Positions 17,309 to 27,400 of a stretch of 64,000 nucleotides of DNA are shown here, piece after piece. The stretch is from Paenibacillus luteus (GTDB taxonomy: Bacteria; Bacillota; Bacilli; Paenibacillales; Paenibacillaceae). Made by a program: the position numbers and the translations under genes. The stretch is from assembly GCF_006542765.1 (NCBI RefSeq), contig NZ_SKCD01000022.1, forward strand, positions 1 through 64,000. Reading direction: 5' to 3'. Position 1 is the first letter of the stretch; every line of letters starts with the position of its first letter. Below the pieces are notes generated by a model. That model saw only the letters and a list, made by a program, of their open reading frames with translations. It did no database searches and was not told the origin of the DNA.

Positions 17309-17342
17309 AACGAAGCTGCCGTTTTATTCCGACAGCCTCGTT
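17309..17342. repeat. Dispersed hairpin repeat, copy 2
   Basis: AACGAAGCTGCCG pairs with CGACAGCCTCGTT with two mismatches around a TTTTATTC loop. It is the sister of the hairpin at 15508-15539, and its right flank (TCTGATGATTGTTTA) resembles bases near 730-748. Confidence 0.55.
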
Positions 17343-17364
17343 CTGATGATTGTTTAGCTATCTG

Positions 17365-17396
17365 ATTCGTAACAGAATCTGTATTCTGTTACGAAT
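17365..17396. promoter_or_regulatory. Perfect 14-bp inverted repeat with 4-base loop
   Basis: ATTCGTAACAGAAT (17365-17378) and ATTCTGTTACGAAT (17383-17396) are exact reverse complements around CTGT. It lies 280 bases upstream of the ECF sigma gene and 280 bases downstream of ywqG. There is no T-run. It could be a protein-binding site, an RNA hairpin, or a repeat end. Confidence 0.5.
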
Positions 17397-17483
17397 TAAT
17401 TGAGTTGAAACAAGAAAACCCACCTTTGTAAGGTAACCCATTGTTTGCACCGACACCAGAATGCATTTAATTCACAGTATAAT

Positions 17484-17528
17484 AAAACGCGACCAAACTG
17501 CTTAAATAACAGTTTTGTGTCGCGTTTT
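17484..17528. terminator. Strong bidirectional terminator
   Basis: AAAACGCGAC plus CAAACTG (17484-17500) pairs with CAGTTTTG plus TGTCGCGTTTT (17510-17528), with two single-base bulges. T-runs exist on both strands. It probably ends ywqG transcription (minus strand). Confidence 0.7.
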
Positions 17529-17674
17529 TTCATGGCAGTCTTATCTTGGGTTCTTGAGCTATAGTCTCCCGTTATTGAACCGCTGAGTGCCTAGGCTTTC
17601 GGTAAACGTAGTGGAATTAATATAGTATTTCTATTTAGTTCCTTTCAAGTGAGGGGATTTTATGGGGCCGCATA

Positions 17675-18472
17675 CTAAGTACCGACCAGATCAGTAAAGA
17701 CTTCATTAAAATCTCTATTCAGCATATCTTCCTTTGTAATATAAAAATAAAGTAATCCTGACAAATCCCATTGCATTCCTATTTCATCATTGGTATCTGC
17801 CTGAAATAGTAACTCAGTATCAGCATCTTGAGAGCCATACTGTAACCCATTTATATAACCAAAAAAACGGAACCCAATATCATGCTGACACATCTCATAA
17901 TACGAAGAGCAGAATTTCTCGTATAGGACATACGCTTCCTCGTCGTTGTCAAAAAAACGTTTTTCAATAATAAATGAGTTAACCGGAATCGTGTTTTCAA
18001 ATTTAAAATTCATTAAGCAACTCGAAAATGAATTAATATCCGGTCCTGCCTGAAATCGTTTCAGATCGGATAAATTAGATGTGTATAGCACCACGTTTTG
18101 ATCTTTGGGAAAGGTGTCATATAAAAATTCATGAGAGAAGAGCACATCATCATCACAAGGATAAAAAAAATGAAGAATTCCAGTGGTAGGATAATTCTGA
18201 TCTATTGAAGATATAGGAAATTCCTCTAAATTTATTTGTGCTATAAAACTCATTGGGTGGCCTTCCCAGTCCGGCCACGTAAATCCGGTTGGGGTATCAG
18301 GGCTACCCCCAATCTTACTTTTTCCGATAGAGAGTTGATCCTCTGGTGTTATAGTTGGGTCTATGAAGAAACCAGGCTTCACTAATTGTTTGTATTTCTC
18401 CCAGTATCTTTCCAAACCTACATTCAAGAATAATGGTTTGATTACCTCCAGTGACGGCTTCGGCTGCATCAT
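17675..18472 (-). CDS. ywqG: YwqG family (DUF1963) protein
   Basis: The 265-residue protein matches the DUF1963/YwqG family: KSKIGGSPDTPTGFTWPDWE (KxGG-P--P-G--WP core), PMSFIAQINLEEF (FlaQinl), GILHFFYPCDDD, and a C-terminal WDLSGLLYFYITKEDML. Members are cytoplasmic proteins of unknown biochemical role, often near toxin/immunity or accessory genes. Several in-frame ATGs cluster at the 5' end. I chose 18472 because GGAGG lies eight bases upstream, while for the ATG at 18487 the GGAGG is inside the coding region. It stands alone and is followed by the terminator at 17484-17528. Confidence 0.8.
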   Translation of the reverse strand: MMQPKPSLEVIKPLFLNVGLERYWEKYKQLVKPGFFIDPTITPEDQLSIGKSKIGGSPDTPTGFTWPDWEGHPMSFIAQINLEEFPISSIDQNYPTTGILHFFYPCDDDVLFSHEFLYDTFPKDQNVVLYTSNLSDLKRFQAGPDINSFSSCLMNFKFENTIPVNSFIIEKRFFDNDEEAYVLYEKFCSSYYEMCQHDIGFRFFGYINGLQYGSQDADTELLFQADTNDEIGMQWDLSGLLYFYITKEDMLNRDFNEVFTDLVGT

Positions 18473-18644
18473 TCGCATTTCCTCCATAAACTAGTATCAC
18501 TTGTATTTCGACAGAAGATATTCATCTCCTTTAGCTAAACAAAAAAGGGGCTCCGTCTATTCAACTAACGTGTCCCTTCAGTTCAACGAATATCGGAAAA
18601 CCTTGTTTATTACTAAAACTATGAATCGAGAATAACCTCTCTAA

Positions 18645-19229
18645 TTATTCACTTTGGTCAAAACTCGTGTTGAAGCGAAAGACTAGCATTTCTCCAACTT
18701 CAGGATTAGGACCAAGCTCTTCGGAGTATTTCCCGTTGGTGCATGTGTTAAGCGTCCTACGCCAGAAACGTTTCGCACGTTCGTTTCGATCGGTGGGATT
18801 GGTTTGAACTTCCCATTGCCCTCGCATCTTTTCAATAATCTGCCGCACCGCTTCTTCTCCAACGCCCTTTCCTCGATAATTGCGTAATAGGAAGAATTCA
18901 TTCATGTAATAATCGATATAGTGTGGACATGGTGTGAAAGGTGCAGTCGCCACAAAAGCAAGACCTGCAGGTATATCATCCACTGTGATAAGGTAAGGGA
19001 ATAGAACGTTCGGATGTTCCCACCAAATATCGAACACACGATTCTGATCAACCAAAGTTCGGGTATCATCATTCTCAAACACCCCGTAACGATTGATCTT
19101 GTGTTCCCACACTTCGGACAAATCATGAAGATACAGTGGATAAATATTGTTGATAATAAACTTCTCTTCCAAACCACATAGTCGTACGGTAACATTTAAC
19201 TTATTTACTTCATGATTAACATGATTCAT
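18645..19229 (-). CDS. GNAT family N-acetyltransferase
   Basis: The 194-residue acetyltransferase has NEFFLLRNYRGKGVGEEAVR (about 109-128) as the acetyl-CoA-binding motif A, followed by MRGQWEVQTNPTDRNERAKR, typical of predicted acetyltransferases with an N-terminal extension. The N-terminal ~60 residues (LYLHDLSEVWEHKINRYGVF) are also found in such proteins. It is single-gene, preceded by AGGGGTTGC as ribosome-binding region. The substrate is not evident. It could be a small-molecule detoxification enzyme. Confidence 0.75.
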   Translation of the reverse strand: MNHVNHEVNKLNVTVRLCGLEEKFIINNIYPLYLHDLSEVWEHKINRYGVFENDDTRTLVDQNRVFDIWWEHPNVLFPYLITVDDIPAGLAFVATAPFTPCPHYIDYYMNEFFLLRNYRGKGVGEEAVRQIIEKMRGQWEVQTNPTDRNERAKRFWRRTLNTCTNGKYSEELGPNPEVGEMLVFRFNTSFDQSE

Positions 19230-19362
19230 TTTGCAACCCCTCCGGTTTCGTTAATTTCAATCATCGATATCACTGATACCATCATTCTTTCCTAGCATCA
19301 GTATAAAGTGAATATGGCATCCTTTATAGGCAGAGTATTCTTCTATTCATTTCTTACATAAC

Positions 19363-19400
19363 AAAAGGCTCGCGTTGGTTTTATCCAATGCGAGCCTTTT
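19363..19400 (-). terminator. Terminator of the CD3324-type gene
   Basis: AAAAGGCTCGCGTTGG pairs with CCAATGCGAGCCTTTT (one mismatch) around TTTTAT. It begins one base after the stop of the CD3324-type gene on the minus strand. Confidence 0.75.
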
Positions 19401-19401
19401 A

Positions 19402-19671
19402 TTATGCCTTCGCTTTATAAACAATCTTCTTAATGCTGTCATGGGATAGACAGTAGGAACTCGCGAGTTGTTCCACATTCATCCCCTGCCGGAAAAGCTT
19501 CAGGATCTCTGAGTTTCGGTTCAAAAGATATTCACGTTGCCCTGATTCATGTCCCCACTTTTTTCTGCATCCTTTGGGTGCGGGGATATATAAAGTCTTG
19601 CCATGTATATAATTTTGTATTTCACGAAGTAACTTTTCTGGTAAAATATCGCTTGCTGAAACATATTTCAT
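19402..19671 (-). CDS. CD3324 family HTH-like protein
   Basis: The 89-residue protein belongs to the small CD3324-type family. It begins MKYVSASDILPEKLLREIQN, continues IHGKTLYIPAPKGCRKKWG, and ends with a predicted helix-turn-helix (MNVEQLASSYCLSHDSIKKI). A DNA-binding regulatory role is inferred from the HTH. The frame extends upstream, but ATG 19671 matches the family start and has GAAGGGG about nine bases before it. A 42-residue candidate gene lies 80 bases upstream on the same strand. Confidence 0.75.
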   Translation of the reverse strand: MKYVSASDILPEKLLREIQNYIHGKTLYIPAPKGCRKKWGHESGQREYLLNRNSEILKLFRQGMNVEQLASSYCLSHDSIKKIVYKAKA

Positions 19672-19679
19672 TGGCTTCG

Positions 19680-20056
19680 CCCCTTCATCTAATAGCGATG
19701 GAAAGTTGCAAAGCCTAAATGACAACCGGTTTCTTGCCGTAAATTCCTTGTTATAAGGTTAGAAAACTAGGCTCCATGCAAATAACCGCGTTAATGTCAT
19801 ATAGACTTTGCATGGAGCGAATCTCCAAACTCTGCATCAGTAAAATTTCACGAAACATTGTTTTACTAACACATTTCATAACGACACCCCTTTCTTATGA
19901 TGATATATACTTTGCTACAATTATTTCTTCATAACGATGATGAATTCCTTCTGAAGATAGGATTAAATCATTAAACTCATCTGCCCGTCAGCTTAATAAA
20001 AAAAGCAAGTCCCGCGCATATTTGACAAGCCATACACCTATCCCCTGTTAACCCTA
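19680..20056. other. Mostly gene-free region
   Basis: Apart from the 42-residue candidate and its 12-bp inverted repeat, I see only AT-rich leader sequence and no further structure between the CD3324-type gene and the orphan immunity-like gene. Confidence 0.35.
19751..19879 (-). CDS. Candidate 42-residue small protein
   Basis: A short frame starts at ATG 19879 with AAAGGGGTG at good distance. It encodes MKCVSKTMFREILLMQSLEI, then RSMQSLYDINAVICMEPSFL and TL. The family is not recognised. It contains an internal 12-bp inverted repeat (GCTCCATGCAAA at 19771-19782, TTTGCATGGAGC at 19807-19818). It may be a leader peptide, a small protein, or a relic. Support is the ribosome-binding site only. 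Confidence 0.3.
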   Translation of the reverse strand: MKCVSKTMFREILLMQSLEIRSMQSLYDINAVICMEPSFLTL

Positions 20057-20875
20057 TTATTGATATGGACTCATGATTTCAAAGTGGTTCATGCGAAGCG
20101 ACGGCTTCTTCATCGTATCCCAATCTGGCTGAAAGGCAAAGAATTTCTTCAATCGAACAAAGATTTGTTCTCGCTCCGCAAACGTGATAGTCCGTTCGTC
20201 AATTTCGAAACAAAGGATGAGCACAATATCAAATGTTCTCTGCGCCTCTTGGTAGGTATATTCGCTCACGATCGTATTCTCGTCGAGCCCCCTCATATCG
20301 TCCGTATCCTCATCATCTTCATCTGCCACTTTCACATTTATTTCATTGCAGTGATTCACATGTTGTTCGATGAGCCTCTTTGCCTCACACATATGAGCCT
20401 CGAATCGAGATGGATCAAATAACAAGGAGAAGTAGCCCATTAACTCATCAAACATACCTAATTCCGTGTCGCCAATCAGAATATTGTCAAAGCCATGCGT
20501 CAAGCCTATCTTCAACTCCTCCATGTAGGAGTAGTTAAATTTCGCCAAGTTCGCTGCATAAGCAGCTCTGCCAGTTCTATAGTGATAGAATGTGCTGCAC
20601 AATAGCCAGACAAGAGGAGGGTAAACAAACCAAAATCGATTCGAATGGTCCCGCATTAAGCTGCGATTGGCCGTTCCAAATAACTCGAAATAATCTGCAA
20701 GCTTGCTGACGTCGCCTTTCTCGTATAAAAGTTCTATTAATCCACGAAATTCATATAGACCGAAAGTGAAATTATTTTCGATCGTAAATCCCTCTTGCAG
20801 GTAGACGCGATGACTTTCCTCCGTAAGTTCAACCTTCTCCTTTAATCCTTCATAGAACAAAATCCGATCTTTCAT
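20057..20875 (-). CDS. Unrecognised helical protein, possible immunity protein
   Basis: I cannot assign a family. The 272-residue protein is soluble, with no signal peptide. It looks mainly helical (YEFRGLIELLYEKGDVSKLA, then DYFELFGTANRSLMRDHSNR) and has an acidic linker near residues 184-197 (DEDDEDTDD). The start ATG 20875 lies inside the last codons of an upstream frame that ends at 20850, a 26-base overlap. That frame looks like the C-terminal end of a lost protein. Overlapping coupling of this kind is typical of polymorphic toxin and immunity pairs, so an orphan immunity function is a reasonable but unproven guess. Confidence 0.5.
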   Translation of the reverse strand: MKDRILFYEGLKEKVELTEESHRVYLQEGFTIENNFTFGLYEFRGLIELLYEKGDVSKLADYFELFGTANRSLMRDHSNRFWFVYPPLVWLLCSTFYHYRTGRAAYAANLAKFNYSYMEELKIGLTHGFDNILIGDTELGMFDELMGYFSLLFDPSRFEAHMCEAKRLIEQHVNHCNEINVKVADEDDEDTDDMRGLDENTIVSEYTYQEAQRTFDIVLILCFEIDERTITFAEREQIFVRLKKFFAFQPDWDTMKKPSLRMNHFEIMSPYQ

Positions 20876-21044
20876 CGTTTGTGTCGATACCTACTTCCTT
20901 AATATGAATTTTCAGACGAGATGGGCGGCGCTGACTCATATCGCCAGGCTCGGGTATAAATCCCTTGTTTTTAAGCCAGAATTCGAAATACTCCTTACTA
21001 ATTGCTTTCAGATCTATATTCTGAAATAAAGTTGTAGCTCCTTG
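20850..21044 (-). pseudogene. Beheaded 3' end of an upstream gene, toxin-tip candidate
   Basis: The minus strand is open from 21044 to the TGA at 20850-20852, about 64 residues with no start codon. It reads GATTLFQNIDLKAISKEYFE, then FWLKNKGFIPEPGDMSQRRP and SRLKIHIKEVGIDTNDERSD. The sequence is strongly protein-like and overlaps the start of the 272-residue gene. I do not recognise the family. Its 5' side breaks about 70 bases before a cotJC scar (21108-21149), consistent with loss of the gene body by insertion or recombination. Confidence 0.5.
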
Positions 21045-21107
21045 TCATTTAATATGCAATATCTTTACAAACACATCCACAACCTTTAATAGTTATTATG
21101 CAACTGA

Positions 21108-21178
21108 TTAACAAATAATTGTAGCAATCATTTCTAAGTGAGCAAATTCGTTGATACATGGTAATTAACAGTGATTAA
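21108..21178 (-). repeat. cotJC scar and shared 5' flank, copy E
   Basis: The minus strand encodes EFAHLEMIAT, the E-x2-H manganese-ligand block of CotJC, at 21120-21149, then runs into a stop. Upstream of it (21150-21178) is the sequence ATCACTGTTAATTACCATGT, a variant of the flank found before the cotJC fragment at 48740-48770 and at 44330-44360. Confidence 0.6.
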
Positions 21179-21377
21179 ACTATTATTATTTCTAGCTACA
21201 GTTGTAGTGTATCATTTCAAATCTGTCTGAGTTAGTATTTTATTCTCGTTATTGCGAAGATTGCTCTCCGCCCAAAATATCAAAAGCAGCCATCACAGTG
21301 AAAACGCTGCGACAACTGCTTTCTCAATTTTGTGACTGTTTCTTCAGGAAACCGTCCGGTGCAATTATTAAATTCAA

Positions 21378-21401
21378 GCCCCCAGCTCAAGTACCGGGGG
21401 C
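21378..21401 (-). terminator. Terminator of the phosphoesterase/SLH gene
   Basis: GCCCCC (21378-21383) and GGGGGC (21396-21401) form a GC-rich stem 26 bases after the stop codon at 21427, followed on the minus strand by TTGAATTTAATAATT. Confidence 0.6.
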
Positions 21402-21426
21402 CTGGCTTTAAAGAGCGAATGAAGAT

Positions 21427-24400
21427 TTAATTGCTGGCAAGCTCAAGCGCTCTAAGAAGAATGACTGCTGCCTGCGCCCTCGTTGCCGTTTGGTTCGGAG
21501 CAAATTTGTTGTCACCGATGCCTTGAACGATGCCTTTCTCGACCGTTGCCGATACTGCCGCTTCCGCCCACGCCGGGATGTCGGCATGATCCGCAAACGC
21601 AGTTGCCGCATTGGCTTTTGCAGTCAGACCCTGCGCATTCGCGATCATCGTTACCATCTCGGCGCGGCTGATCTTCGCGTTCGGCCTGAAGCTGCCATCG
21701 CTGTATCCGTTCACGATGCCCGCTTTAACGGCCTGTGCAATGCCTTTCTTCGCCCAGTCGCCGATGCTTTCCTTATCGGTAAACGCCAATGTTGCTTCGT
21801 TGCCTTCCAGCTTCAGAGCACGGGCCAGCATCACCGCGAATTGGGCGCGGGTTATCTCGCCGTTCGGCTTGAATATGCCGTCAGCATAACCGTCGACAAT
21901 GCCCTTCGCAGCCGCCTTCTTGATGCTTTCTTCCGCCCAGTGGCCTGTTATGTCGCTGAACGTCGCTCCTTCACCTACGTTTTCTTCGGGCTCTATCTTC
22001 GCTACGGCGAATACAGCGAACTTCGTGAAGTGATCAACTTCCGCCGTAATCCGATTGCCGCTCACCGTCCCTCCGATTTCCACCCAAACCTTCTTCAGCT
22101 CATCGTAATAGAAGAGAGAAGCGACTTGATTCGCTCCCACTGTTGCCGAATCGAACGTTAACGTGATCGTGATCGGTTTCGAGAAGTTTTCTGTAAAGTT
22201 TTTCAGAATTTCATAGACCGGGCTAAGTAGAATGTCCTTGTTCGTTACGAGCTGCGAGGTTTCGATCACCTTCTCCACCGTAATCGTCAATTGCTTCTCC
22301 GATGCTCCGGCAGGAACCACCATGGTGACGGCATTTTTATCGAACTGGGCCGTCCCCCCTATGCCCGCAGGCAGCGTTTGTTTGCTGTCAGTTGCAGGTG
22401 CGGTCGTTCCTCCTCCGCCTGTCGAGGCGGCGGCGCGATGTACGATAATCGTGTATACTTTCTTCGTCGCTCCGTCTTCCGCTGTTACGGTTACCGTTAA
22501 GGCGTTGTCACCGACAATCAGGCTGTTGCCGCCTGCGACAGCGACAGTTGCCTTCGAGTCGGACCCAGTTGCCGCTACCATCACGGAAGTTTGACCGTTC
22601 GGCACATTCAACGTGTAGTTCAACGTATTGGCGTTAAATCCGTTTATTGTCGTGCCGTCCACTTTCAAATCGCTCAGTTCGGCATTGGAAGACAGCCCCA
22701 CTGTCCCGCGCTTTACGATTATCGTATAGACCTTCGTTGTTTCTCCGTCTTCAGCCGTAACAGTAACCGTTATCGTGTTGTCTCCAACAACCAGGTTACT
22801 GTCGCCTGCGACAGCGACAGTTGCCTTCGAGTCGGACCCGGTTGCCGCTACCATCACGGAAGTTTGACCGTTCGGCACATTCAACGTGTAGTTCAACGTA
22901 TTGGCGTTAAATCCGTTTATTGTCGTGCCGTCCACTTTCAAATCGCTCAGTTCGGCATTGGAAGACAGCCCCACTGTCCCGCGCTTTACGATTATCGTAT
23001 AGACCTTCGTTGTTTCTCCGTCTTCAGCCGTAACAGTAACCGTTATCGTGTTGTCTCCAACAACCAGGTTACTGCCGCCTGCGACAGCGACAGTTGCCTT
23101 CGTGTCAAATGCATAAACCGCTACCGTCACGGAAGTTTTTACGTTCGGCACGTTTACCGTGTAGTTCAACGTATTGGAGTCAAATCCGTTTATTGTCGTG
23201 CCGTCTACCCTAAGATCACTCAAATCCGCGTTCGTCATCGGTACATTTTCGAATTCAGCCGTCAATGAAACCGGGTTTGCCGGCATTGTAAATGTCAGTG
23301 GATTTGTTGTATTGCTTCCATATGCAAGCCCTGTCGCATTCCATTTTACAAAGCGTTGTCCGTTTGGAACAGCCGCAAGTACTTTAACCGTCGAGCCTTC
23401 CTCAACCTGTGCAGAACTTCCTGCGGCAGCTCCGTCTACTTCAACCGTACCACCGGCAACAGTTAGAGCAGAGATTGTTCCTTCTTCTTCTTCTTCACCA
23501 AGATCTAGCACTCGAGGCACAGGAATGTTGTTCGTTGCATCCCAAACCCATACGTTCGTGAAGTCCCAACCCAAGTCTTCAAAGGTTGCTTGCTGCGCAA
23601 AATCAGTAGCCGACTTTGAAGCAAATGCTGGGATAATCACTGAAGGCAATCCACTAGTGCTTAAACGCGCGCCGTCATAGTAATTGACTTTATTGGAGTC
23701 GACGATTGGCCTGCTGCCGGACCAATACCCTGCGATTGGACCAGGAGCAGGTCCATTAATTGCATTGGCTACCACATTGCCATTCAAGGTTTGGAGCAGA
23801 TTTCCAGCAGAACCGCCCATATCCCCAACCATTGCACCGGAATATGTGCCCAGCTTATTAAACGTTCCACCCACATAGTTATTCAGAATTACGGTAGGTA
23901 CAGTCTCATATCGAACAGGAATTGGCGAACCTGCGCTGTTCCAACCTGTACCGCCAATCAAGCCTCCAACTGTTGTTCCACTCACATCTGCAGATATGAA
24001 GGAATTTAGCAAAGTGGCTGCATGGAGCGTACCTACAATACCGCCTGTATTGCTTCCACCTGTGACTTTACCACTCACATAGCTGTTTTCAATTGTGCCC
24101 ATGGAAGTTCCTGCAATGGCACCTGTGCTATTGCCGCCGGTAATATCGACATTCGACAATTTCAGATTTACGACTTTGCCTCCATTGCCGATGTAGGCAA
24201 AGAAACCTGTACTGCTGTTGGTCGTTGAAATTTTGAGATTACTTATCGTATATCTTTTTCCGTTGAACGTCCCTATAAATGGCTTTGACGTGTCTTTTCC
24301 GCCGATCGCGGCAAACTCCACATCCTTCATATCGATATTCGCCGACAACTCGTAATTCCCATCATACGGGTATTCAGGCGTACCGAAATTCTGCGACAAT

Positions 24401-27400
24401 GAGACCAAATCGCTTGGAGTTTTGATTTTTATTTTATCTGAGCCCCCGCCAAGATCAAGAACGCGAGGCACGGGTACGTTATTCGTGGCATCCCATTTCC
24501 AAATGCCCGTAAAGTCCCATCCCAAGGCCACATAAGTTGCTTGCTGTGCAAAATCAGCTGCCGACTTCGCTACAAAAACAGGGACGGTTCCCGAAGGTAT
24601 GCCACTTGTGTTTAACTTGGCACTGTCATAGTAATTCACTTGATTGGAGTCGACGATCGGCCTGCTGCCCGACCAATAGCCTGCAAGCAGCTTCATAGGA
24701 TTTTCAATAATTTCAGATAAGAATGCATTACCATTAAAGGTCTGAAGCACGCTACCCGAACCGCCGCCCATATCACCGACGATACCACCGGTATATTGAG
24801 TTGCACCGATTCTTGTAACCGTACCTCTCACATCGTTATTCAAAATTACATTTCCAACTGTTTGTTGAATAAGCGACCAACCAGAACCGTTGTAATTGGT
24901 GCCTCCAACTAAGCCGCCTACTGTGGTCCCGCTAACATCTGCGTTCATGACCGTGTTTTGCAATGTACCCGCATAGAGCAGTCCTGCTATACCGCCTGTA
25001 TAACCGGTGCCGGTTACTTTGCCGTCCACATAGCTGTTTTCAATCGTACCGCTGGATACCCCTGCAATGATTCCAGTTCTATTCATACCAGTTATGTCTA
25101 CATTTGCCAAATTAAGATTTACTACTCTGCCACCAGATCCGATATAAGCGAAGAAGCCCGTGCTGGTATCAGTGGACGAAATTTTGAGATTGCGAATGAT
25201 ATATCCTTTTCCGTTAAATGTCCCAATAAATTGTTTTGGAACCGTGTCTCTGCCGATCGATGTAAACGCAGCATCTGTCATATCAATATCCGCTGACAGT
25301 TCGTAATTCCCGTCAAACGGATATTCAGGCGTGCCGAATTTCTGTGACAGTGCAACCAGATCGTTTGCTGTTTTGATTTTTATTTTTGCTGAGCCGCTGC
25401 CGGCAAGCGGAGTGACCTTGCCTGTGGCAGTGCTGGTTACGACTCCGTTATAAAAACCTGTTCCCGTTGCAACGGCTCTCAAATAGGAACCTACGTCCGC
25501 CGCTTTGATTACGTAATTAGCAGCTGTCGCTCCTGCAATAGCCGTCCACGACGCACCGTCCTTCGAGCTTTCCCATTTGAAGGATGCAGTAGCACTCGAC
25601 GGCGTAATCGAGGCATTCAATGTTTGCCCTTCTTTGGCAAACCCGTTGACGGAAATATTCGTGATGGTAAATTCATTGACTTCCTGCGGAACCGCTGGAT
25701 AATTCCAAGCATTCAAATCATACGTGCGCGGCTTATTGGTAACCAGCACGTCGACATCCCCGGTTTGCAGTACATCGTTTTTATCAAAACCTTTGCTTGT
25801 TACTCTAATTTGATCAGGCGAAATCGTAATATTGGCAAATCCCCGTCCGACTTCTCTTGTATCGATGTACGCAATGGCAGGGTTTCCAGGATCAACTTTG
25901 TATAACGGTCCACGATTGTCCTTATTTGCAGAGTAGTTCGACAGATAGGTTGTTCCGTCGCCGAAATCCGCAACGACTTTGCCGCTTGCGAAAAGCTTAG
26001 TGCGAGCATAAATATGGTCATGCCCCATCAGTACCACATCAATGCCTGCTTCATCAAAAGCGTTCGTCCATGAAGCTACAGGGCTGGCCATCCGATAGCC
26101 AAACAGCGATTTATGGAACATTCCTACACGCCATTTGGTCGGATTTTGCTTTACGACGGCCTTCATCCAGTCTTGCTGTGCTTTGATCTGTGCGGCGCTG
26201 CTCTGATCCTGATAATCCATCACCAAGAACAGCGTGTCGCCATATACGAAGTAGTAGTTGCTAGACTCTAGTTGTGATTTCGTCATACCGGAAACCATGC
26301 GCTCTGTGCCGTCGCCACCGCCGTAGAAGGAGGCGCCATTTTTAGGCGGATTATGGCGGCCCAGAAAGTTCTGCAGCGTAGGGTCCACAGGAGTCCAACT
26401 GTTATTAGCCCAGCTGTTGCCCGCTCCGTCGAACTCATGATTGCCTGTCGCCATATAGAGTGGCACTTTCGAGAACAAATCCTGGTTAGCCTCGAAGAAT
26501 GCATCCCATTCCCATGTGTCAAAACCAAAATTGACCTGGTCGCCCGAGCTCACAACAAAAGCCGCATCTGGAAAATCTGTAAAGGCTTGTGTCAGCGCTT
26601 TATTGCTCATATTTTTATAACTATCGAGCGTTGCAGCATACCCTCTTGTATCGTTTGCTTGGGCATCGGAAATCCAGTTGAAGTTAAACGTATCGATATT
26701 GCTGGCAGGAGTCTTAAAGCTGACCGGTGCTGTAACGCTCGTCACATTTTTAGCGCCATCGCCTACGCTGTAAACATATTCGGTATCCGGTTCAAGGACT
26801 TCCGTTTCTGCCTTATGGCTTTGAATTGGGTCGACAGAGTATTGCGTCCCTGCGCCCGTATAATTCGCATTCGCAATATTGCTCCGCAGGTCTACCGTAA
26901 AATTGGTCCCCAACACAAAATTCGTAAACTTGCCGCCGTTGCTTTCAAAATCCGATTTTTTTGCATAAAAAAGCTGCGTCGTCTTCGTTGTTACTGGAGT
27001 TACCCAGTTAAAGCGAGCCATGTACTTGTCTTTATCCGGCTTGCGTGTTTCTTCATTATAATTGTCGAACATGAATGTTATTGAGGTAGGTTCTGTACCG
27101 CCACCTGTCGGTTGGGTAATCTGATCCTCGGATTTGGTAATAGTGAATTCATCGATGACACGGAATGGTTTGTCAGAGCCTGTCGCTTTGTAATACGTTT
27201 TATAAATAATTGCATTACTCGTAACCTCAGCCCTGCTGTATACGCCTGGGGAATAGATGGATCCTCCGCCAGTACCCGTCTTGTTGATGCGAAGGTCATA
27301 GAAATAGTCGTTCCAAGACGTGTCATTGCTGCCGTGCAGGCTGTACGCATAGTTGTATACCGATCCTCCAATGACATAAGTCGGCGCTTCGCCGAACTTC

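Larger units (their letters stand above)
17086..17674. other. 590-base gene-free region rich in hairpins
   Basis: No protein gene is supported here. From left to right it contains the sigma-gene leader, a dispersed hairpin (17309-17342), a perfect 14-bp inverted repeat (17365-17396) and a strong bidirectional terminator (17484-17528). The remaining sequence shows nothing I can name. Confidence 0.5.

Noticed and set aside
22591-23235. CRISPR-like regular repeats
   Set aside because: The unit is 273 bases and codes for a protein domain. There are no short repeats with unique spacers, and no cas genes are in the window.
21490-25296. Several plus-strand frames opposite the 2363-codon gene
   Set aside because: They are shadows of SLH, cadherin-like and GLUG repeats, repeating with the same period.
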